Below the pieces are notes generated by a model that did not search any database, was not told the origin of the DNA, and worked only from the letters and a program-made list of their open reading frames with translations. From Mesorhabditis belari (taxonomy: Eukaryota > Nematoda > Chromadorea > Rhabditida > Rhabditidae), in assembly GCA_958450365.1 (NCBI GenBank), contig CAUEEP010000742.1, positions 4,112,501-4,176,500 of the forward strand: a DNA stretch of 64,000 nucleotides, given 5' to 3'. Within the stretch, counting starts at the first letter, position 1. Each line of letters starts with the position of its first letter. A program made the translations under genes and the position numbers. Positions 19,727 to 31,428 of the stretch are shown here, one piece after another.

Positions 19727-20247
19727 AACCGATTTTTTGATCTTTCTCATTAAGGAGTCTAGTTAAAATTATTTCTGTGTGCGACGTCATTGTGAATCGA
19801 AGCGCGATCCTGAATCAAAATTTTGTTGCAATGTCCGTGCCAAAAAGAAAAATTCCACGTTACAAAACAAGCCGATAATCCGCTTCTTTCATCTTCTTTA
19901 AAACAAAGCATAACTTCACCCGTTAATGAAATTTCCTTTCTATGAGCACAAGCAGCTATGATTTTGGCTTAACTTGGCTCTTTCTCTGTCTTAGCCTTGA
20001 ATCTGACTCCTAGATCTTGACTCTAGCCTTGGCTCTAGCCCCAATAATGAGCTTGATCTTGATGTGCTCTTGAATGACTAAACCCTGGCCTTGTTCTGGC
20101 CAACCAGCTTGAACTTGATCTTTATTTTGGCCTCTACCCTTGTGATCTTCTGATTCTAGTTGATAGCTTAAAACTAGCGCAAAATCTTTTATTAAGTAGA
20201 ATTGAGTTGAGTTGTAAAATCGAAGAAGCAAAATCGAATGAGCTCGA

Positions 20248-23206
20248 TCATTTTCCGATTACAGTCGATTTAAATTGTGTGGATGGCAACACACTAACCG
20301 TCGTTTGATGAAACGTTGTCTCTAGAGAAATTTGAAATTTGAAATTTTTTTTCCATTTACCACCATTCCTTGAGATTCGTAAGACTTTTCTTAAGAAATA
20401 ACTTCTATACAATGAATTGAAGTAGATACACGTGAAAGAGATCCAATAAGTGTTTAAGCTGAAGAGAATCGGGATGAACGAGTTGAAATCTGAAGAGAAA
20501 ACTGGTTTAAAGTATCTACCGTAAATACTGTAATTGGACGCCACCCCTCTAATAGTACCCCACCCTAGAGGGGGGAATAATACCCCACCCCTCTAATAGT
20601 ACCCCACCCTAGAGGGGGAATAATACCCACCCCTCATAGTCCCCACCCTGGGGGGGGAATACCCCACCCCTCTAATAGTACCCCACCCTAGAGGGGGGGA
20701 ATAATACCCCACCCCTCTAATAGTACCCCACCTCCACCTAACGCGTAACTACAAACAACTCTTTTAAAGCGGAAAATTTTCATGTATTTCCTTATTATGA
20801 TTCAAAAAAGCTGAAATTTCTTTCAAAAGAACCCATGGCTGGATGGAGTCGTTCTTGAGGCGTCACCAACTTTCTTTGAGGGCACCAACAACAACTTGTC
20901 AAAAGCTGCCGAGTCAAATTTGAGAAGGCCATCGTCGAGCACATTCTGAGGCTGAACAAGACAATCAAAGAAGGCGATTACAGGCACAGTGGTGTAAAAT
21001 AGTGCCCCACCCTCTAATAGTACCCCACCCTAGAGGGGGAGGGAAAAAATAGTACCCCATGGGGTCCAATTACAGTATTTACGGTAAGTTGTTTTTAGCA
21101 TTTTTTAGAAGACACTCACATTCATACGGTAAGCGGAAATCCAAACAAGCGAAACATCCAAGCATCAAAGGGGGAGCTGTTGAGACTAATGGAGCCAAAA
21201 ACTGAAAATAAAGACTTTTCGTTAGAATTCTGATTTAAACCTGTAAAAAAACGCAATAATAAGCATTCCTTTGTTGTTTTGAACGTTTCAACGAGGAAAT
21301 TCTTGATTGTTTCTCGATTGAACTGATGAAAAGGTAGACGGCAAGACTCAATTCGATCGATAGAAGGAAACCGATGAAGAAAATGGAAAAAATCTGAAAG
21401 TTTTATGGACAAAAATTGAGAAAATCTATTTAGAAAACGTTTTTGGTACGTTTTCTAGGAAACGAAAAGCTTTACCTGTACAAAAATGAACGGATTGACG
21501 CTTGGCGCAAAATAAACTGAGATTTGTGGATCGGGTTGAAGGTATTCTTTATCGGGAAACTGATATTTCTATATTCATTTAAATATAAAATACAAACGAA
21601 ACCTTTTGTAGATAATAGCTCTTGGCAATCGTAAATTCCACTGTTCCAAAATAACCAGGCAAATAATTGAGAGCCGGGGCGAGAATGAAAACACTGATCT
21701 AAAGCTTACCGTATTTTCTCTAATAGTAGTGCACCCCAGTGAGCCGAGTTGGTGACTATTTTACGGTTTCCAAGCTTTTGCAGAAGCTCAACACTCAAAT
21801 CCCCCACTAGATCTCATCGTCAGCTACATTTTCCGACCCCACATCGATAGGTTCTGATAAGCGGTTCTCGAGATTTCGACCAATTTAGACGACGCTCATA
21901 GTGCACTACTATTAGAGAAAATACGGTTATCATTTATCTAAATGTAAGTCTAGTGTTGGAGCCAGATCAGAAGTCGAATCCCGACCTAGGCTGGCCTGTA
22001 AACCAGGCTTGAGCCTGTGTGGCCCATAATAATAGGTGCAGTGGCTTATTATTTTTAACGATCTCAATCTCCTATAAGCTTAAATTTTGCACTAGGCACA
22101 AAAGCATTTTGAAAAATCAAATTTCGACGTTTTTTGTTCATTGATATTAAATAAAGATTTTAAAACAAATTTACTCTCTAGAGTTTAATCTTCTCTACCC
22201 ACAAAGCTTTTTATCTGCACCTATAATTATGAACCACCCTATAGAATCTAATTAGACTCTGACCTGGCTTATACACCCTAGAACTCGGTTGGACAGTCTT
22301 ATAAAGCACTTATCTCAGACCAAGTCAAAACTAAGTTCTGATCTAACCTAGCCTAGCCGGGGAAACCAGGCCTGACCCTGGATTCTGACCAAGACTGGGC
22401 TGACTTGCCTTACAAACTCTAGAACTCAGTTGGACAGTCTTATATCTATTTATAAGCCATCAAATAAATCATCTACCTCCCAGGCATGCGTAATTTTCTT
22501 GGGTATCTGGAAAAATCTCGACACAGTGAACATTCGTCGTCTCAATATCATTTCCAAACCCACTCCCATCAGCGTACAAAATAGGCACATTGTTGGCTGG
22601 AAAATTTGACTATTCACTCAGTTCTTTTGTTTCAAGAGATGTTCTCTCGTTTAACTTTTAGTGTAACTTACATAATAAAATCCGATTAACGGCTTAAACG
22701 CGAAAATCTCTCGATATCGTAGAGCGATTATCGGAAAAGTCGGTTGGATATCGAAGAAAAGCACCAAGAAATCAAAAGCAAAGCCGCTTGTCTGAAGGAA
22801 ATTTGGTTTGGTTGCTGTTTCTCATTTAGTTTGGTTTGGTTGCAGAATTGTTTCAAAAGCAAATAGAAAAGTTGGGCAAGAGCAGGGTCAGACCGGGAGA
22901 CAGGTTCTGGCTCTGGCTTACTATTATATTAAAGGACTTGGATCTGACTTCTTGGCTCACTTGGCCCTGGCTTGCTTGGCGTACAGACTCAAGCCGTTGG
23001 TTGGAATATCCCTGTTCCCAAACAATCTTAACACTCACGTGTAGCAACAACAAAAACGGGATCAAATGTCTGAATGCTTGAGACGATTGGGTGTAAATGA
23101 TAAATGTGGTCATCGAGAATAAAATACAGACGACAACAAGGGCGATTTGCTTGTAAATAAAACAATATTGATCCAATTGAGTGATAAGATCAATGCTGAC
23201 ATTCAT
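20248..23206 (-). CDS. Seven-transmembrane serpentine receptor, left copy
   Basis: Probable nematode chemoreceptor-type GPCR of 354 aa. Exons: 23039-23206, 22672-22791, 22477-22596, 21603-21698, 21476-21559, 21241-21393, 21120-21201, 20248-20489. All introns are GT-AG, the phases fit and the frame is open throughout. Hydrophobic helices are visible: IALVVVCILFSMTTFIIYT in exon 1, FAFDFLVLFFDI in exon 2, the CLFCTLMGVGLEMI region in exon 3, FIFVQIFSIFFIGFLLSIEL over exons 5-6, FLAPLVSTAPPLMLGCFACL in exon 7, and ILFSLNTYWISFTCIYFNSL in exon 8. The layout resembles the Srh/Str superfamilies, but I cannot fix the subfamily. It has a twin on the opposite strand at 26742-30055. Introns 3 and 7 carry MITEs absent from the twin. 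Confidence 0.8.
20519..21084. mobile_element. MITE with internal CCCCACCCTAGAGGGGG repeats
   Basis: The termini CCGTAAATACTGTAATTGGA and its complement are flanked by TA. It sits in intron 7 of the left receptor gene and is absent from the same intron of the right copy, which gives a natural empty site. About 200 bp at the left (20550-20740) and a shorter stretch at the right are tandem TAATAGTACCCCACCC units. Confidence 0.85.
21719..21926. mobile_element. MITE, TIR CCGTATTTTCTCTAATAG
   Basis: A 208-bp element in intron 3 of the left receptor copy. CCGTATTTTCTCTAATAGTA is inverted at the right end, and TTA is on both sides. It is missing from the right copy. Its interior is related to sequence at 32719-33050. 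Confidence 0.8.
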
Positions 23207-23501
23207 TCAAAAAGAGTCCAGAAATGGATCTCCGTTTTGTCCGCCTGTCTTAACCCATGATAGAAAGCTTTTCACCTGGCTATAATTGGGAAATGAAGAG
23301 TACAGTGGTGGAAAAAAAGTATTTGACGTGCACGTGGAAATGGAGAGTATTTCACGTGTAATATTTCTTGGAATCAAGAAAATGTCGGTTGTCGGTTCTG
23401 TGAAAGTCGATGTTCGCGACTGTTGTAACGTGATTGACTTGCTTGTGGAATAACAGTTAGCGTTTATCCAGTGCAATGAAAAAGAATACAATAAAGTAAA
23501 A

Positions 23502-24788
23502 ATACAGTGGTGGAAAAAAGTAATAGGTCCCCAGTGGTCCTATCATTTTGCAAAAGGTGTAAAATAAAGAAATGCTTAAAAAATTTTGCCTTCTAAAGTA
23601 AATTATTTGGCAAGCGGTATTTGGGCGTACTTTTGTATATAAAATTCGAATTTAAGCATCATTTTGTATTTTTAGTTATTTAAAATCAAAAATCACAAAA
23701 ACCGAGGGTGGTCCGATCATTTTGCAACACACTGTATTAGGCTGGAAAGTGGGCGAAAGTGGAAAGCACGTGGGTTGCTCAATAGGGCCATAAATGCTCA
23801 ATAGGGTTTGGCCTTGAAAAGGCACTTGACGCCGACTCTAACTACCACCGATGGAAAGAATTTTCTCAAGACGCAAGTTTAACGTCAATATAACACTAGA
23901 GAACAGTGAGGAATCGGCTTAAAGCGTTTGGATTATACTCGAGAAGGCCGGCACGAAAGCCGTTAATAATTCAACGGCATCGAATGGCTCGTCTATAATT
24001 CGCTTTGGATCATCAACACTGGACAATTGAGACCTGCAAGCACGTGCTTTTCAGCGACGAAACAAAATTCAATATTTCCAACTCAAGGGCTTCCATGTAA
24101 TCAAAAGACCGATTCGAACACGAAACAAGTTTTCACGGTCGGAATGATGTACTTCACATCATTCCGACCGTGAAATTTAATGGAGGGGCATAATGTGTTG
24201 GGGATGTTTTTCATCTCAGTCGAATTGGGGCTCTCGTTCTTATCGATGGAATTATGGATGGACTTAAATAGGCTGAAATATTAACGGCATCAATGTTCCC
24301 TTACGCTAGTACAAATATGGGTTCGGCGTGGCTCTTGAACAAGACAACGACCCAAAACACATAAGCGATTTGATCTGGGGCCGAAAAGCGAAGAGATCAA
24401 ATCGTCGTTCTGTTCGTCTTCCTGGCTGGTTTCGCATTAATAACGTTTATCTGCTTTAAACTCTGCCTTATTCTTCTGATTGCAACCCTATTGAGCATTT
24501 ACTTTTCATTTACGTTAACGTTTCGCATCGTTTCGCATTCGCATGGTTCTATCATTTCGCAACAGGTGTTAAATAAAGAAAATGTTATAATTTTGTTGCA
24601 ATTTGTTATTGTGTACATTGTTTTCTCGTTAAATAAACTTTGCAATCCAAGTTTTTATAACATTACAAAGCTTAGTTCTTCTAGTTTCTAGAAATTTAGA
24701 ACGGATTCAAAAACCTTTCGAGAGAAATCTTTTTTGAAGCAAAAAGCAAAAACATTCTGGGGACCTATTACTTTTTTCCACCACTGTA
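23502..24788 (+). mobile_element. Tc3-like transposon relic
   Basis: CAGTGGTGGAAAAAAGTAAT-AGGTCCCC at the left is inverted at the right (GGGGACCTATTACTTTTTTC), much like the Tc3 terminus. The interior has decayed Tc1/Tc3 transposase reading frames, for example a KHVLFSDETKFNIS-like stretch near 24045 and a CWGCFSS-like stretch near 24195, interrupted by stops and shifts. Just outside both ends lies a further inverted pair of about 70 bp (23426-23500 and 24789-24860). Confidence 0.75.
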
Positions 24789-24897
24789 TTTTTTTTAGTA
24801 TTCTTTTTCATTACACTGGATAAACGCTAACTTGTTATTCCACAAGCAAGTCAATCAGCTTACAACAGTCGCGAGGATCTACTACTATTACACTCAC

Positions 24898-25083
24898 TTC
24901 TCTCCACAAATTCTTGCTTAAAGTTTTCAAGTAGAGTTCCGCTTGTACGGGTGATAGACCTTGAAGACGGGCGTTGATATTGTGGGCGTTCAGTTGGGCT
25001 TCACAAATCAAATTCACATCTTCGTGTCCGTTGAGCGAATCGACAGCGCTTCGTTGATCAGAGTCAAATTTTCCGGCGAGTGG
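24898..25083 (-). CDS. Orphan internal exon, 62 codons
   Basis: An open, phase-0 exon-like segment with a clean acceptor (CAATTTTAG) and donor (GTGAGTG). The protein contains DSLNGHEDVNLICEAQLNAH and then QGLSPVQAELYLKTLSKNLW. It has no repeat character and good codon-like composition. No partner exons were found among the transposons around it. It may be a leftover of a gene broken by the inverted duplication, or part of an unrecognised gene. Family not recognised. Confidence 0.4.
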
Positions 25084-25375
25084 CTAAAATTGCTTAGTTA
25101 GTTAATTGCTTAGTTAATTTTCGAATAAGTCTCATCAACTAAAACTTTCCTGAAAAATCCATTAGCCTAAATTAAGATTAAGCAAATTGTAAACTAAAGC
25201 CAACTATTAGGTTGAGGAAAAAGTAATGTCGGTTTTGAATTCCCCGTTGTTGGCGATTTTCCAGTTATTTCTTATGCGATTTTTTAAAATAAATTTCAGC
25301 TAGACACTCTATACTTTCATATTATATTTGGCTTTTATAAATTTTTATAAATTTAACAATATTTTCACGTACAAA

Positions 25376-26456
25376 ATGCAAGACGAAAAGTTTCGACTTC
25401 GAGCCGCTTTGTGGTATTATTTTAAATAAGGAAAATCAGCGGCTGAATCGCAACGGACAATCATTGAAGTTTTTGGGGAAGACAGCATTAGCGAAAGACA
25501 ATGCCAAATATGGTTTCCGCGGTTAAAAGATGGAAATGAAAGTCTCCAAGACGAGGAACGGTCTGGACGACCCCAAGAGATTTCAGATGAGGATTTGCTT
25601 GATGCCATTGAAATCAATCCAACCCTTACCACTCGAAACTGTCACCGCTGATCTTTATTCAAAACAGTTGATGAGGTTCCAATATGGTTCCAATATGGTT
25701 CCAATACGGTTCCAATATGGTTAGTTCCAATATAGTTCCAATATGGTTCGAAAGCGTTTCCAATATGGTTCCAATATGGTTCCAATATGGTTCAAATATG
25801 GTTCCAATATGGTTCCAATATGGTCCGGATACAGTTCCAATACAGTTCCAATATGGTTCCAATATGGTTCCAATATGGTTCGAATACAGTTCCAATATAG
25901 TTCCAATATCATTCCAATACGGTTCCAATATGGTTCCAATACGGTTCGAATATGGTTCCAATATGGTTCCAATATGGTTCGGATACAGTTCCAATATAGT
26001 TCCAATATGGTTCGAATATGGTTCGAATATGGTTCCAATATGGTTCCAATATGGTTCCAATATGGTTCCAATATAGTTCGGATACAGTTCCAATACAGTT
26101 CGGATATAGTTCCAATAAGAAATTGGGCGTTGAAACATCAGAATTGCTATTTTTGCATTATAATGCAAAACCGCACACTGCAAAAATCACTCACCAAAAA
26201 ATCGACGAGCTTGGTTGGAAACTTCTGCCTCGCGGAGCTCATAGTCCAGAACTGGCCCCATCAGATTATTTTTGTTTCGGTCATTGAGGAGTTTTCTTAT
26301 GGGAGAAAAGCTCGAGAATCATGTACAGAACAAAAAAGCAGTCGACACTTATTTTGGCTCGAAAACTCGCCATTTTTTTTTGAAGATGGGATCAGGGACT
26401 TGCGACGAAGATGGGAACAAGTCATCAATCATAATGGAGAATATCTCATCGATTGA
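25376..26456 (+). pseudogene. Mariner transposase pseudogene
   Basis: The N-terminal part shows FRLRAALWYYFK, an in-frame stop, then FGEDSISERQCQIWFPRLKD and GRPQEISDEDLLDAIEINPT. The middle is replaced by the satellite, so the first catalytic Asp is gone. The C-terminal part has FLHYNAKPHTAKITHQ, where mariners have HDN (Asp to Tyr at a catalytic position). ELAPSDYFCF follows, keeping the third Asp, then frameshifts to the end. Not functional. Confidence 0.85.
25676..26118. repeat. 11-bp satellite GGTTCCAATAT inside mariner
   Basis: About 40 copies of GGTTCCAATAT with variants GGTTCGAATAT and AGTTCCAATAC. The unit is not a multiple of three, and long repetitive ORFs arise on both strands by chance. 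Confidence 0.92.
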
Positions 26457-26741
26457 TGTGCGTTTGTTTATGTTTTTAGCAATAAACAGTTTTATGACAA
26501 AAACCGACATTACTTTTTCCTCAACCTAATACAACATAAACCATCACCGTTTTGGCCTACTTTCACAGAACCGACAATCGACATTTTCTTGATTCCAAGA
26601 AAAATTACACGTGAAATACTCTCCATTTCCACGTGCACGTCAGATACTCTTCATTTCCCAATTATAGCCAGGTGAAAAAGCTTTCTATCATGGGTTAAGA
26701 CAGGCGGACAGAAAGGAGATCCATTCCTGGACTCTTTTTGA

Positions 26742-29700
26742 ATGAATGTCAGCATTGATCTTATCACTCAATTGGATCAATATTGTTTTATTTACAAGCA
26801 AATCGCCCTTGTTGTCGTCTGTATTTTATTCTCGATGACCACATTCATCATTTACACCCAATCGTCTCACGCATTCAGACATTTGATCCCGTTTTTGTTG
26901 TTGCTACACGTGAGTGTTAAGATTGTTTGGGAACAGGGATATTCCAACCAACGGCTTGAGTCTGTACGCCAAGCAAGCCAGGGCCAAGTGAGCCAAGAAG
27001 TCAGATCCAAGTCCTTTAATATAATAGTAAGCCAGAGCCAGAACCTGTCTCCCGGTTTGACCCTGCTCTTGTCCAACTTTCCTATTTGCTTTTGAAACAA
27101 TTCTGCTTTCCTCAATGAGAAACAGCAACCAAACCAAATTTCCTTCAGACAAGCGGCTTTGCTTTCGATTTCTTGGTGCTTTTCTTCGATATCCAACCGA
27201 GTTTCCCGATAATCGCTCTACGATATCGAGAGATTTTCGCGTTTAAGCCGTTAATCGGATTTTATTATGTAAGTTACACTAAAAGCTAAACAAGAGAAAG
27301 TCTCTTGAAACAAAAGAACTGAGTGAATAGTCAAATTTTCCAGCCAACAATGTGCCTATTTTGTACGCTGATGGGAGTTGGTTTGGAAATGATATTGAGA
27401 CGACGAATGTTCACTGTGTCGAGATTTTTCCAGATACCCAAGAAAATTACGCATGCCTGGGAGGTAGATGATTTATTTGATGGCTTATAAATAGATATAA
27501 GACTGTCCAACTGAGTTCTAGAGTTTGTAACGCAAGTCAGCTCAGTCAGCTCAAAAATGCGGTCAAGTAAGCATCATCGAGTTCATCCCAGGCTTTCAGA
27601 AGATTTCTCTTCAAACTTTCAAGGTTTTTATGCTATTTTGAGCAGGCTTTTGCATCAAGGACGTACCAGACAGAATGATCCATTAGATCGAGACCCGACG
27701 AGTGGCCATTTGGAAAAAAATCGGGAAACTTCACTTTGTAAAAATCTGAGACTTTCCTAGCTTTGTGGGCCGGAACCCCATCTTGTTGGAATGTCGAAAT
27801 TTGATTTTTGAAATGCTTTTGTGCCTAGTGCAAAATTTCACCTTAGAGGAGATCGAGATAGTTAACAATAATAACACCACCACAATGCAAAAAAAAGACG
27901 CACGGATTTACAAGAAAAGAACGAAAAAAAAGGGCCCTTTCCAACCAAAAGACCCAGACAAGGACAAGGCATGGGCGCTTGGCGGGCCGCAGGCAGGTGA
28001 CTACGCCCAAATGTTTCCGTGAGCACCGACAACCCCCCACACACAACGGCAGCGGGGCCAAGCGGGTCGCGGGGTCAGCCAAACTCTTGTGGAGCAACTT
28101 GCATGAATACTCGCCTTATAGTGCATAAAAGTAAAGTTATGCCCGGATTGTTCAGATAGACGGCCAGATGTTTGTCCAACACTTGTTGATAGTCAAGCGA
28201 TGTCATCCGGGTCAAAATAAACTCTAAGCCGACCAGCTCACCGTCTCGAAAGGCTCCCCATGCCATACATGATCCACCTCCAAAGTTCCTTGTGCTGAAG
28301 ACCATGCCCGGCTTTCGTGAAACCATCCAATATCCTCGAAAACCATCAGCACCATCAAGGTTAAACTTCTTTTCGTCACTCCAAATCATCTAAACATAAA
28401 ATATATAAGAAATATTAGTAAACCAACTCCTCCCCATTTGGTCTTCTGGTTCTTTTGAGCGAAATCGATACGGGCGGCTTTATGGTCCTTTGTAAGTTGT
28501 GGAGCTTGCTTCATGAGTTTGTATTTGAGTATTGTAGATCGTTTGACAACGTTGTGCACCGAGTGACCGGAAGCTTCATCTCCTTCGTGTTGGAAAGACG
28601 TCTCGTAATTGCGCGTTCGTCTTGATCGGTCAACTTTTTCTTCCGGCCCCGTGTTTCTTGCTTCTCAGGAGTCACTTTGGTCTCGAGATACGTGCGAATA
28701 CATTTCTCAGAACGTCCGATGCGACGAGCAATGTCCCTGTTTGAGTGACCAAGCGTTTGGAGCACATCGGTACGCGTTTTTTCCATCACATCCAGTTGTT
28801 TTCCAAGTAGCATATCTGAAAATGAAAAAAACATTTATAAACATAACTAATAAGCAAAAAAATTGAGAAAAATCTAACAATTATCGATAGAATAAATCGT
28901 CAAATTTCAGTTGCGTCTATAATTTTTTGACAGCTGATAAAACGTTTTAAGTACGATAAAGTACTTTGGACGAGTGAAATCACTTGAAATTTTGCATGGG
29001 TTGTTTTTTTACAATAAAGAAACTAAAAAATACTTTTCACTTGACTAGGACTTATATCCGGCTCTAAACTAACAAAAACCAGACAAAAAACAGATTTTTT
29101 GACAGATTGTATAAGTTATGGGCCGACAGGCTCAAGCCTGGTTTACAGGCCAGCCTAGGTCGGGATTCGACCTCTGATCTGACTCTGACACTAGACTTAC
29201 ATTTAGATAGATGATAAGTTTTAGATCAGTTTTTTCATTCTCGCCCCGGCTCTCAATTATTTGCCTGGTTATTTTGGAACAGTGGAATTTACGATTGCCA
29301 AGGGCTATTATCTACAAAAGGTTTCATTTGTATTTTATATTTAAATGAATATAGAAATATCAGTTTCCCGATAAAGAATACCTTCTACCCGATCCACAAA
29401 TATCAGTTTATTTTGCGCCAGGCGTCAATCCGTTCATTTTTGTCCATGTAAAGCTTTTGGTTTCCTAGAAAACGTACCAAAAACGTTTTCTAAATAGTTT
29501 TTCTCAATTTTTGTCCATGAAACTTTCAGATCCTTTCCATGTTCTTGATTGGTTTCTTTCTATTCATCGAGTTGAGTCTTTCCGTCTACATTTTCATCAG
29601 TTCAATCGAGGAACAATCAAGAATTTCCTCATTGAATCGTTCAAAACAACAAAGGAATGCTTATTATTGCGTTTTTTTACAGGTTTAAATCAAAATTCTA

Positions 29701-30055
29701 ACGAAAAGTCTTTATTTTCAGTTTTTTTCTCCATTAGTCTCAACAGCTCCCCCTTTGATGCTTGGATGTTTCGCTTGTTTGGATTTCCAATTACCATATG
29801 AATGTGAGTGTCTTCTAAAAATGCTAAAAACAATTTAGTTAATTTAAACCAGTTTTCTCTTCAGATTTCAACCCGTTCATCCCTATTCTCTTCAGTTTAA
29901 ACACTTATTGGATCTCTTTCACGTGTATCTATTTCAATTCATTGTATAGAAATTATTTCTTAAGGAAAATCTTACGCATCTCAAGTAAATGGAAAAGAGG
30001 AAAATTTCAAATTAAACTTAGGACAACGTTTAAAAAGAAGGGTGGGCCAAAATAA
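26742..30055 (+). CDS. Seven-transmembrane serpentine receptor, right copy
   Basis: Inverted paralogue of the receptor at 20248-23206, 337 aa, with all eight exons present: 26742-26909, 27149-27268, 27344-27463, 29225-29320, 29364-29447, 29530-29682, 29722-29803, 29865-30055. Exon lengths match the left copy except the last, which diverges after FLRKILRISSKW and ends in a shorter lysine-rich tail. No stop or frameshift was seen, so both copies look usable. The start codons of the twins lie about 3.5 kb apart and point away from each other. Intron 3 is expanded to 1.76 kb by a Tc3-like insertion. Confidence 0.8.
27935..28085. other. GC-rich block in AT-rich surroundings
   Basis: About 150 bp of clearly higher GC, including GGGCGCTTGGCGGGCCGCAG and GCGGGGCCAAGCGGGTCGCG. 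It lies inside the insertion in intron 3 of the right receptor copy, next to the C-terminal end of the Tc3-like transposase. Base composition is unlike everything around it. Confidence 0.6.
28075..28834 (-). pseudogene. Tc3-like transposase pseudogene
   Basis: The N-terminal HTH region shows TLGHSNRDIARRIGRSEKCI, followed by a GRKKKLTDQDERAITRRLSN linker. A catalytic-domain stretch shows MIWSDEKKFNLDGADGFRGY (first catalytic Asp) and NFGGGSCMAWGAF. The two parts are in different frames, and the region with the last acidic residue is not recognisable. It is an insertion of roughly 1.5 kb in the right receptor copy only. A second fragment of the same family is at 31616-31803. Confidence 0.8.
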
Positions 30056-30616
30056 AGATAAAGGGGGGGAAGGGCAGGGGGTGGGCAAGAGGGGGAAGAA
30101 AGATGGGAGTTCAAGGAAGAAGGAATTTTTCAAATTTTTCTAGAGACAACTTTTCAACAAACGATTGTTAGTGTGTTGCCATCCTCACAATTTAAATCAC
30201 CTGTAATCGGAAAATGATCGAGCTCATTCGCTTTTGCTCATTCGATTTTACAACTCAACTCAATTTTACTTAATAAATCAGATTTTGCGGTCAAAAGAAG
30301 TGTTTTTGGTTTCAAAAAAATGTTTTGGACGTTTTTTAGACTTGAAACCTGACCTGTATGAGCGCGCACTTTGGAGCCCCAAAACTTGGCTTAAAACGCA
30401 TTTTACCAAGCTCTCGTTGTGTTCTTTGAAATCCATCCATAAAACTACCCCAGAAAAAGTGGCTTTGAAGAAAAAAAAAGTCCTCGCCAACCCCAATAGC
30501 GCCCAGAAGATTTTTAACGTGTCGAAATGGTGATTTTACAACTGAAAACCTATGCTAAAACCGTCAAATCCGTGCTCAGCACCCTCGATTACCCCTAGAG
30601 AAGTGAAAAATAAAGT

Positions 30617-30795
30617 ACCTTTTTATTTCTCGTTAACTAAACATTGCAATTCAAGTTTTTATAACATTACAAAGCTTAGTTCTTCTAGTTTCTACAAATT
30701 TAGAACGAATTCAAAAAAAAAAACTTTTGATAGAACTTTTTTAAAACAAAAAAAAAATAAAAACAGTCTAGGGGCTCAATACTTTCCACCATTGC
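30617..30795 (+). mobile_element. Solo end of a Tc3-like element
   Basis: TTTTTATAACATTACAAAGC, TTAGTTCTTCTAGTTTCTA and the final GGGGCTCAATACTTTCCACC match the right end of the relic at 23502-24788 (24645-24788) with small indels. No left end was found nearby. Confidence 0.7.
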
Positions 30796-31428
30796 AAAAC
30801 GAATAAAAAGTGTAGAAAAACAACGGGAGGGAGCGAAAACAGGGAGCCAATTTGAAAGACAAAACGGCTAGGTCAAATTACAGAAAATTTATTGTTTTTC
30901 TCTTTGTATAACTCCGTTCGTTCGCTTCCACAAGCTCTGATATGCCAAAATTTCGATTCTACGCCCTAAAATTACCTAGAAAAACAACTTTTGGAATAAA
31001 AATTGGTTAATATTCGCTTTTAGAGCTTTTTTAAAACGCGAAAAAAAGTGCGCTAATGGGCTAAGTGCGGAAAGAAAGGTGCGCAAATGTCCGAGTGCGC
31101 AAAAAAAGGTCGCATTTGTCCCACTCCTCGAAAACAAAATAAAATGGCACAGACTACGGGACGTTCCTAGTGACAACCTAGACAGACGTGGATGGTGCAC
31201 TTTAGAAAACGATAATTTTGTGGGAAGTATAAAAGACAGTTTATTTTTACAGAGTCCTCTTCCCAACAGTTTATTTTTATCAAACTGCTTTGACACCAAA
31301 TATTCACAGAAAATGATCATATTATAGTTCTTACGATTGCATAAAACTCGTATAGTCCTGGATATCTGAACGAGAAAGCCGGACTTTGTTCTGGATCAAC
31401 TCTGGGCTTTTTTCTGAATTCATCTTGG

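Larger units (their letters stand above)
14418..20177. other. Gene-poor repeat region
   Basis: Between the 5' end of the CLC gene and the inverted duplication I find no spliceable gene model. A possible 5' exon or UTR of the CLC gene (ATG at 15494, followed by a good donor at 15465) is not phase-compatible with the next known exon. The rest is AT-rich with purine runs (16.75-17.05 kb), minisatellites and two large palindromes, listed separately. Confidence 0.6.
25210..26526 (+). mobile_element. Full-length mariner, inactivated
   Basis: The termini GGTTGAGGAAAAAGTAATGT and its inverse at the right end have TA on both sides. The 1.32-kb length is normal for mariner, but about 440 bp of the interior is an 11-bp satellite. 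It lies in the spacer of the inverted duplication. Confidence 0.9.
20178..30290. repeat. 10-kb inverted duplication with about 3.2-kb spacer
   Basis: The left arm is about 20178-23412 and the right arm about 26555-30290, in opposite orientation and alignable through exons, introns and flanks. The outer edge has GAATTGAGTTGAGTTGTAAA versus its complement near 30250. The inner edge has ACAGAACCGACA near 26570 and TGTCGGTTCTGT near 23390. Differences are point changes plus insertions: MITEs at 20519 and 21719 only on the left, and a Tc3-like element only on the right. Confidence 0.92.

Noticed and set aside
22808..23081. ORFs reading through the first intron of the left receptor gene on the plus strand
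   Set aside because: Shadows of intron 1; the mirrored ORFs appear in the right arm (26867-27196). The spliced minus-strand gene explains the conservation.
25659..26183. Long repetitive ORFs on both strands (VPIWFQYGSN-type)
   Set aside because: Products of the 11-bp satellite within the dead mariner. Open in many frames at once.
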